Shown one piece after another: positions 59,216-64,000 of a DNA stretch of 64,000 nucleotides (positions are counted from its first letter, which is position 1; each line of letters starts with the position of its first letter). The stretch lies in NCBI GenBank assembly GCA_964447405.1, contig CAYUSP010000002.1:496001-560000 (forward strand), given 5' to 3'. A program made the translations under genes and the position numbers. Below the pieces are notes generated by a model that made no database searches, had not been told where the DNA came from, and was given only the letters and a program-made list of their open reading frames with translations. The DNA is from JALNZF01 sp964447405. Lineage in GTDB: Bacteria > Nitrospirota > UBA9217.

Positions 59216-59316
59216 GTGTGAAGAAAAGGGTAAAGGGAGATAACGATGCACGGTGGTGGATCATAAGCACGGTGGTCCTTGCCGTACCGGTTTTCGCGAT
59301 GCTGGCGCTGGCATAG
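59140..59316 (+). CDS. Small two-TM protein, overlapping frame
   Basis: 58 residues with two TM helices (GLAGVVVSLGSGIAGVVTGF and IISTVVLAVPVFAMLALA) joined by a basic loop. It starts inside the preceding ORF, in a different frame, with GAGG 7 bases before its ATG, so separate initiation is possible. If fused to the upstream signal-like helix by a frameshift, a protein of about 88 residues would result. Function unknown. Confidence 0.5.
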   Translation: MPDAGLAGVVVSLGSGIAGVVTGFMSVKKRVKGDNDARWWIISTVVLAVPVFAMLALA

Positions 59317-59538
59317 TGTAATTTCTTTCCGCGTGCTGGGCAGTGCGGGTGACCGTATGAGTTGGACCAAGTTTGTTGCTACTAAATCATGCTGCACCAA
59401 TACGTTAACAGATGAATGATATTTAGCCGAGTTTCATCATGTAATTCGAGAACCCTGTCCATAGAATGCCCCACCAAAATCGTTGACAACCAAGAACAGC
59501 AAGAATATATTCATTCATAAGATGAGGAGAACAACAAC

Positions 59539-60816
59539 ATGAACGAGATCCTTTCCCGGATAGTTGCCGATCTCTTTGAGAAAACAAAAGGAGGGGAGGA
59601 GCTGTCATCCAAAATCCATCGCCTCCGCGATGAGATAAGGAAAGTAGTTGAGAGCGAGGATACCATTTACGGCAAGCTACGAGGACTTGTGGAATCGCTG
59701 CGGGAAATCATTCCCGATGAGAAACAGCGATATAATGCCGCTATGAAAGCGCTGTCGACAACTTCGAAGCTTAGCCGGAATGAGATCGTGAAGGCCGTCA
59801 ACAATCAGCTAGAGGAGCTTAAAATACTCGAGAAGGGCTTAATTCCCGCCCTCCCTAACTGGCGCGATGAGCTTAAAGCCAGGGACGCAAGATTGCAGGA
59901 GGCGAGAGCCGAGATAGCGAAGCTCCGTGAGGTGATATCGCGCCTTGAGAGCGAAGAACAAGGGATCCTTGATTACACGGCAGCGCGTAATAAGGAAATA
60001 CAGCTCGCCGAGAAAGCAATGAGGGATCTTTTTACGGATATCGGGTCGGAGATAACCTCTGTGAAAACAAAGGTTCACGAATTTACTGCTGAACGTGCGG
60101 TCGCTCCACCAAGCCCGCCTCAGCCAATGCCTGCGCAGGCAATCCCGCCTCTGACAATACCTCCTCAGCCGATCTGGCCCGGAGATTCCATGAAAAGTGA
60201 TGCTCCGGTCGGAAAAAAGGGCAGCGACGTGCATAGTAGCGAAGCCCCGCAAGTATTTTCTGAACCACAGTATTCGGAGAGCCAAAAAAATTGCCCCATG
60301 TGCGGGATTCGGATGGAACCATACAATAATAACAGCATGTGGAGGTGTTTTTCCTGCGCACACGAAGAAGTAAGAGAGACAAAGAAAAGCATCGCACAGA
60401 AAAACGAGACCCTTGAGTTTTTTTCGCCGCAGGAGCAGCAGGATACCGAATGGCAGAAAAAATGCCCTATGTGCGGAGGACGAATGGACTTCTACCGCAA
60501 TGAGAATATGTGGAGGTGTTTTTCCTGCGCATACGAATCAGAGGACGGTGAAGTCAAGGATACGAACGACCCCGCGAAAGCTGCGGAATCCTCTTCTGCC
60601 CCCGAGATGAAGAGCAAGCAACCTCCGTCCTATGTTGCCCCTTTGGCATCCACGCCTTCCAGCGACAACCACCGCACAAAAACCGGATCACCACCAGCTG
60701 AGGACCTGCCATCGAGCAAAAAAAAGACCTGCCCGGTCTGCCGTATGAAAATGCAGTGGTACCCGGCGGATAACGCCTGGCGGTGCTCCTTCTGCGATTA
60801 CGAGAGACGGATTTAA
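59539..60816 (+). CDS. Coiled-coil protein with three C-terminal zinc ribbons
   Basis: 425 residues. The first ~190 are helical and coiled-coil (LQEARAEIAKLREVISRLES), followed by a Pro-rich linker (PPSPPQPMPAQAIPP). Three repeats of the form C-P-x-C-x3-M ... W-R-C-x2-C follow (CPMCGIRM/WRCFSCAHE, CPMCGGRM/WRCFSCAYE, CPVCRMKM/WRCSFCDYE). Each is a four-Cys zinc ribbon. AGGAG precedes the ATG. The family is not recognised; a nucleic-acid or protein-binding scaffold is possible. Confidence 0.7.
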   Translation: MNEILSRIVADLFEKTKGGEELSSKIHRLRDEIRKVVESEDTIYGKLRGLVESLREIIPDEKQRYNAAMKALSTTSKLSRNEIVKAVNNQLEELKILEKGLIPALPNWRDELKARDARLQEARAEIAKLREVISRLESEEQGILDYTAARNKEIQLAEKAMRDLFTDIGSEITSVKTKVHEFTAERAVAPPSPPQPMPAQAIPPLTIPPQPIWPGDSMKSDAPVGKKGSDVHSSEAPQVFSEPQYSESQKNCPMCGIRMEPYNNNSMWRCFSCAHEEVRETKKSIAQKNETLEFFSPQEQQDTEWQKKCPMCGGRMDFYRNENMWRCFSCAYESEDGEVKDTNDPAKAAESSSAPEMKSKQPPSYVAPLASTPSSDNHRTKTGSPPAEDLPSSKKKTCPVCRMKMQWYPADNAWRCSFCDYERRI

Positions 60817-60851
60817 ACAGGCACCATGCCATTGATCAGCAGGAAAATAGT

Positions 60852-61994
60852 CTACGTCGCTAAGAACTTACGCATCTGCTTCTTGATCTCCAGATGATGG
60901 ATGGGGATGTTCGGCACGTCCTTATTGCCCGGTATTGCAAGGGCGTGGATAAGCGCGGGTCCCCTGCCCCGATGTTTTATTGCGGCTTCCAAATCTTCAC
61001 CTGTTGATACCTTCCTCGTATTTCTGAAACCGAAGCCTATTGCAACCTGTTCCAAATCAACACACTGCCCGGTCAGTGTCGGCTGGTTCCCAGTTGATCC
61101 GTATGCGCTATTATCAATGGCTATGATGGTGAGGTTCCCCGGCGCTTGAGCAGCCGCGGTCGCGAGCGTGCCCGGATTCATGAGCAGGCTGCCGTCCCCG
61201 TCGAGAACAACGACTTCTTTTGATGACGAGAGCGCAATGCCCAGGCCGATCGGCAGAACCATGCCCATGCTGCCGAGCATGTAGAAGTTCGATGGCTGGT
61301 GCTTTACAGCGAAAAGCTCCTTGGAAGGCCACCCGAGATTGCTCACCACGGCCTTGCCTGCAAGATGGGGAGCGAGGAGCTTGATGATCTCGTAACGGGT
61401 GAGGGATGGAGTTGTTGGATGAGGGATGAGAGAAGAGGGACGAGGAATTGAAGCAGTATTATTAGTACTTGCGCATTCTGCACTCCGCCTTCCGCTTTCA
61501 GAAGATCCTTCCCACACCTCCGGGCTCAGCAAAAAAGCGTGGATGCGGCTCCTGTCATAAACTCCCCGCAGTTCGCGGTCAATGTGCTTCACATCGTCTC
61601 TTGTGTTTATCTCTGAATAAGTAATGCCCGCGCCGATAAGCATTCCCGGGAGGCGCTGCCCCATGGGGAACTGCGCCTCGATCTTTTCTTTATAGATGCC
61701 CCGCCTGCTGACAAAGATCGCGAGCGGGAGCTCGTAAAACTGGGTGAGCGACAGCAGGGCATTGATCATGTTCCCGATGCCGGAGCTCTGGACGAAAAGG
61801 GCAGGAAGCTTGCCGGACAGCGCTGCGCCAGCGCAGATGCCCACGCCTTCCTCTTCGCGGGTCAGGGGGATGTGCGTAAAAGAGCTGCCTATCAATTCGA
61901 GAAGGTTTTTGATCTTTTCGCAGGGGAGCGATGCCGTGAAGTCCACGCCCCGCGCTTTGAGTATGGTTACGAGCTCTTTTTCAGGATTGTGCAC
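60852..61994 (-). CDS. comDE: Sulfopyruvate decarboxylase, fused alpha-beta (ComDE-like)
   Basis: 380 residues. The N-terminal half (ComD-like) has LPCEKIKNLLELI and LTREEEGVGICAGAALSGK with the TPP-activating Glu; the C-terminal half (ComE-like) has GSMGMVLPIGLG and the TPP motif VLDGDGSLLMN followed by NSAYGSTGNQ. A low-complexity linker (residues ~164-198) joins them. It decarboxylates 3-sulfopyruvate to sulfoacetaldehyde in coenzyme M synthesis. Phosphonopyruvate decarboxylases are close relatives, but the neighbouring cysteate synthase gene, overlapped by 28 bases, favours the CoM route. Confidence 0.78.
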   Translation of the reverse strand: MHNPEKELVTILKARGVDFTASLPCEKIKNLLELIGSSFTHIPLTREEEGVGICAGAALSGKLPALFVQSSGIGNMINALLSLTQFYELPLAIFVSRRGIYKEKIEAQFPMGQRLPGMLIGAGITYSEINTRDDVKHIDRELRGVYDRSRIHAFLLSPEVWEGSSESGRRSAECASTNNTASIPRPSSLIPHPTTPSLTRYEIIKLLAPHLAGKAVVSNLGWPSKELFAVKHQPSNFYMLGSMGMVLPIGLGIALSSSKEVVVLDGDGSLLMNPGTLATAAAQAPGNLTIIAIDNSAYGSTGNQPTLTGQCVDLEQVAIGFGFRNTRKVSTGEDLEAAIKHRGRGPALIHALAIPGNKDVPNIPIHHLEIKKQMRKFLAT

Positions 61995-63226
61995 AGCAGC
62001 TCCTCGAGATCCTTGTCCGAAATGGATTTGGAGATGTATTTCGGTATGACGACATGCGTTTTTCTGTCCTGACGAAGCCGCTTCTCGCCGCCGCCGGTGA
62101 TGTTCAGAAGCACGGTGTCCTGTTGATTGATCATGCGCGTGCGCACGGCTTCCGCAAGAGTAGCAACCGCAACGCCTGATGCGGGCACGATATCCATTCC
62201 TTCGGTTTTAAGAAACGTATCCATGCCCGCATACACGGCATCGTTCTCCACTCCATACAGGGATCCCCGGGTTGCGGTGAGCGCGTCATACACGCCGCCC
62301 TCGACGGTATAAGCGGGGTAACGGGTCGAGAGAACGCGCGTCGTTATCCGCGGGATGAGCGCGGGCAGAAGATCCTCGGGAAAGAGGGTCCGGCTGCCTT
62401 TTTTCCATGCGTGCAGCATCGGCGCAAAGGGAAGGTTCTGGCCGAGATGCAGGACCGGGAGGCGCTCTCCATATCTGCCGTCCTTCAGAAACCGCTCCGC
62501 CATCTCCCATCCGCCGATGGCACCGGTTCCGCTGCCCACAGCCTGCACATAATGGTCCGGCAGCTTCCCGATCTTCGAAACCGCTTCGAGCATCACGATG
62601 CCGAGGCCATCGCGCTTGGCTATGTTCTTCACCCCGCCTTCGAAGGGAAAGCCGCTCGCAAGCGCGATCCGCTTGGCAACATCGATCGAGTCCGCGTAAT
62701 CGCCGTCAGCTATCGCGATGGTCGGCACCTCGGACGATCGCTCCAGATACCACATCTCCATGAGGCACATGCGCGGGACCACAATGATCACAGGAAATCC
62801 TGTGACTACGGACAGATGCGCGAAGGCGCGGGCAGTGTTCCCTGCTGACGCAACGATGAGACCCGCGATCCCGCTCTCCCGGGCATTCTGCAGCACGACC
62901 GCGGCCTCGAACTCCTTGAAGGTGCAGGTCTCGAGGAACGCGCCTTTTTCCGGCCAGTAGCCGTTGAAGGCGATATACAGGTTCTTGAGATCCAGCGCCT
63001 TCGAGAGGCCTTCCGAGCGATAGACGACGGGGCCGGGCTGGGCGACCTGCGGTTCGTGCACCGGAAGCCATTTAAATCGCCATACGCCGCCTGCTGGACT
63101 TTCGAAGAAGGGCGCGCCTTGATAATCGGTGACCAGGAGCGAATCCTTGCAGTGTTCGCAGAAGGCGCAGAAGGTGTTGTCGAGGTGTTTGCCGCAGTGG
63201 CGGCATTGGATTGAAAAATGACTCAT
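61967..63226 (-). CDS. Cysteate synthase (threonine-synthase-like, PLP)
   Basis: 419 residues. An N-terminal four-Cys zinc module (CRHCG, CAFCEHC) precedes the PLP-dependent core: LIVASAGNTARAFAHLS, AVGSGTGAIGGWE, LGQNLPFAPMLHAW and LLNITGGGEKR. These resemble Methanosarcina cysteate synthase, which converts phosphoserine and sulfite to cysteate, rather than classical threonine synthase (PEGLQPTGSFKDR is replaced by FKEFEAA and the substrate loop differs). With ComDE downstream it would supply sulfopyruvate after transamination. Confidence 0.78.
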   Translation of the reverse strand: MSHFSIQCRHCGKHLDNTFCAFCEHCKDSLLVTDYQGAPFFESPAGGVWRFKWLPVHEPQVAQPGPVVYRSEGLSKALDLKNLYIAFNGYWPEKGAFLETCTFKEFEAAVVLQNARESGIAGLIVASAGNTARAFAHLSVVTGFPVIIVVPRMCLMEMWYLERSSEVPTIAIADGDYADSIDVAKRIALASGFPFEGGVKNIAKRDGLGIVMLEAVSKIGKLPDHYVQAVGSGTGAIGGWEMAERFLKDGRYGERLPVLHLGQNLPFAPMLHAWKKGSRTLFPEDLLPALIPRITTRVLSTRYPAYTVEGGVYDALTATRGSLYGVENDAVYAGMDTFLKTEGMDIVPASGVAVATLAEAVRTRMINQQDTVLLNITGGGEKRLRQDRKTHVVIPKYISKSISDKDLEELLCTILKKSS

Positions 63227-63255
63227 AAGAAATATCCTAAACTGATAAAATCATT

Positions 63256-63371
63256 TTACCGCAGAGGACGCAGAGGAAACCTTATAACAAAATCATTTTT
63301 CTTGGTTTAAACACCAGAATCAAAGCCGTTGATATCCTCGCCCTGCTTTTCCTCTGCGTCCTCTGCGGTAA
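63256..63371. repeat. Perfect 24-bp inverted repeat, ACCGCAGAGGACGCAGAG type
   Basis: Arms at 63256-63279 and 63348-63371 are perfectly complementary and enclose 68 bases. Same architecture as the 58826 repeat. It lies upstream of the cysteate synthase start and just after the stop of the CCG-domain gene (both minus strand), so it may also end transcription of the latter. Confidence 0.7.
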
Positions 63372-63405
63372 TAATGCCTTGCCCTGCTCCTTCTCCGCTC
63401 TCAGG

Positions 63406-64000
63406 CTATATCAATCCGCTCACCAGCTCCATGATGTCGGTGATCTTTACCTGCTTGTCATGGCCCTGCATGGCTTCGTTCACCTTGGCATAGCAGGCAG
63501 GACAGGCCAGGATCAGGCGGTCGGCTTTCTTTGCCACAGCTTCATCGATCGTAAGTCTGCCCATGGCAATGGCGTTCTCATGAAACACTTTACGCGCTGC
63601 TCCGCCTGAACCGCAGCAGCGGGAGTTCATCCGGTTCCGATCGAATTCCAGCAGCTTCAGGCCGGGGATGCTCTGGAGCACATTGCGCGGCTCCTCGATC
63701 ACGCCCACGCCTCGGGAAAGGTAGCACGGATCGTGATAAATGACTGACTCATGCAGCTCTTTTCGCAGCATGAGCCTTCCGCTCCGGATCGCATCGAACA
63801 CGTGCTGGGTAATGTGTCGTATTTTGAACGGCAGCGGCTGTCCATAGAACAGCGGCCAATCCCTGCTCATAATATTCACGCAGCAGGGACAGGAGCAAAC
63901 AAGTGTTTTAACGCCTCGTTTCTTGTATCCTTCGACCAGCCTGGTCACGAGGTCCTTCAGGAGGTCGTGCTGCCCGGTGATGAAGAGTGGGAAGCCGCAG
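63406..64000 (-). CDS. CCG-domain iron-sulfur protein (HdrB/HdrD/GlcF-like), partial
   Basis: The frame is open to the window edge; the N-terminal part is missing. Seen from the edge inwards: CGFPLFITGQHDLL (end of a first CCG domain), CSCPCCVNIM, HDPCYLSRG, RCCGSGGAARKVF and CPACY. This is the Cys-rich domain that binds [4Fe-4S] clusters in heterodisulfide reductase HdrB/D, glycolate oxidase GlcF and lactate-utilisation proteins. The position upstream of CoM-type genes is suggestive of a thiol-disulfide link, but the domain is widespread. Confidence 0.75.
   Translation of the reverse strand, partial: CGFPLFITGQHDLLKDLVTRLVEGYKKRGVKTLVCSCPCCVNIMSRDWPLFYGQPLPFKIRHITQHVFDAIRSGRLMLRKELHESVIYHDPCYLSRGVGVIEEPRNVLQSIPGLKLLEFDRNRMNSRCCGSGGAARKVFHENAIAMGRLTIDEAVAKKADRLILACPACYAKVNEAMQGHDKQVKITDIMELVSGLI

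Overview
This 64 kb window comes from a diderm (Gram-negative) bacterium with an anaerobic flavour. The diderm assignment rests on a 565-residue YidC with a large periplasmic domain, a long GyrB of the Gram-negative type, several lipoproteins with clear lipoboxes and a BamD-like TPR lipoprotein. A four-subunit 2-oxoacid:ferredoxin oxidoreductase, DsrE/TusA sulfur proteins and MglA/MglB point to a Nitrospirota- or Desulfobacterota-like lineage. That placement is inference, and no 16S rRNA is present.

Layout. 0-5.5 kb: the tail of a response regulator, a lipoprotein, and a minus-strand group of transketolase, a TVP38-type membrane protein and a mercuric-reductase-like flavoprotein. 5.5-7.1 kb: a divergent operon of an AhpD-like protein and ArsS. 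ArsS appears to be a selenoprotein: an in-frame UGA lies in its C-terminal Cys motif and is followed by a SECIS-like hairpin. 7.25-17.5 kb: a genomic island at tRNA-Asn. It carries six orphan Rhs C-terminal tips, five of them with a candidate immunity gene, plus three toxin-antitoxin modules and nested copies of the tRNA 3' end. 17.5-28.5 kb: mglBA, porGDAB, dnaX-ybaB-recR, the SRP RNA, and a tRNA cluster holding four serine isoacceptors beside serS.

28.5-43.8 kb is the replication-origin region. dnaA, dnaN, gyrB and gyrA run leftward; rpmH, rnpA, yidD and yidC run rightward. Between them are tusA, a dsrE-like gene, hisI and a HIT gene. A compact unwinding element (DnaA box, CCC, CTA trinucleotide repeats, AT-rich tract) lies at about 39.35 kb and a second DnaA-box cluster lies upstream of dnaA. 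43.9-49.4 kb holds metabolic genes and a family of uncharacterised Cys-containing paralogues with signs of duplication and decay. 49.4-51.8 kb is an AT-rich accessory patch: a GNAT protein, a two-gene HEPN module behind an operator-bearing promoter, and a GC-rich, strongly self-complementary block. 52-59.3 kb holds a methyltransferase-like membrane protein, a beta-propeller membrane protein, an Lhr-type helicase and small membrane ORFs. 59.5-64 kb holds a triple zinc-ribbon protein and a pair predicted to be cysteate synthase and fused sulfopyruvate decarboxylase (the Methanosarcina-type route towards coenzyme M), followed by a CCG-domain iron-sulfur protein cut by the window edge.

The most notable items are the selenoprotein ArsS, the tRNA-bounded store of envelope-directed Rhs tips, the oriC unwinding element, the CoM-type gene pair in a bacterial context, and the HEPN module with its adjacent structured DNA.
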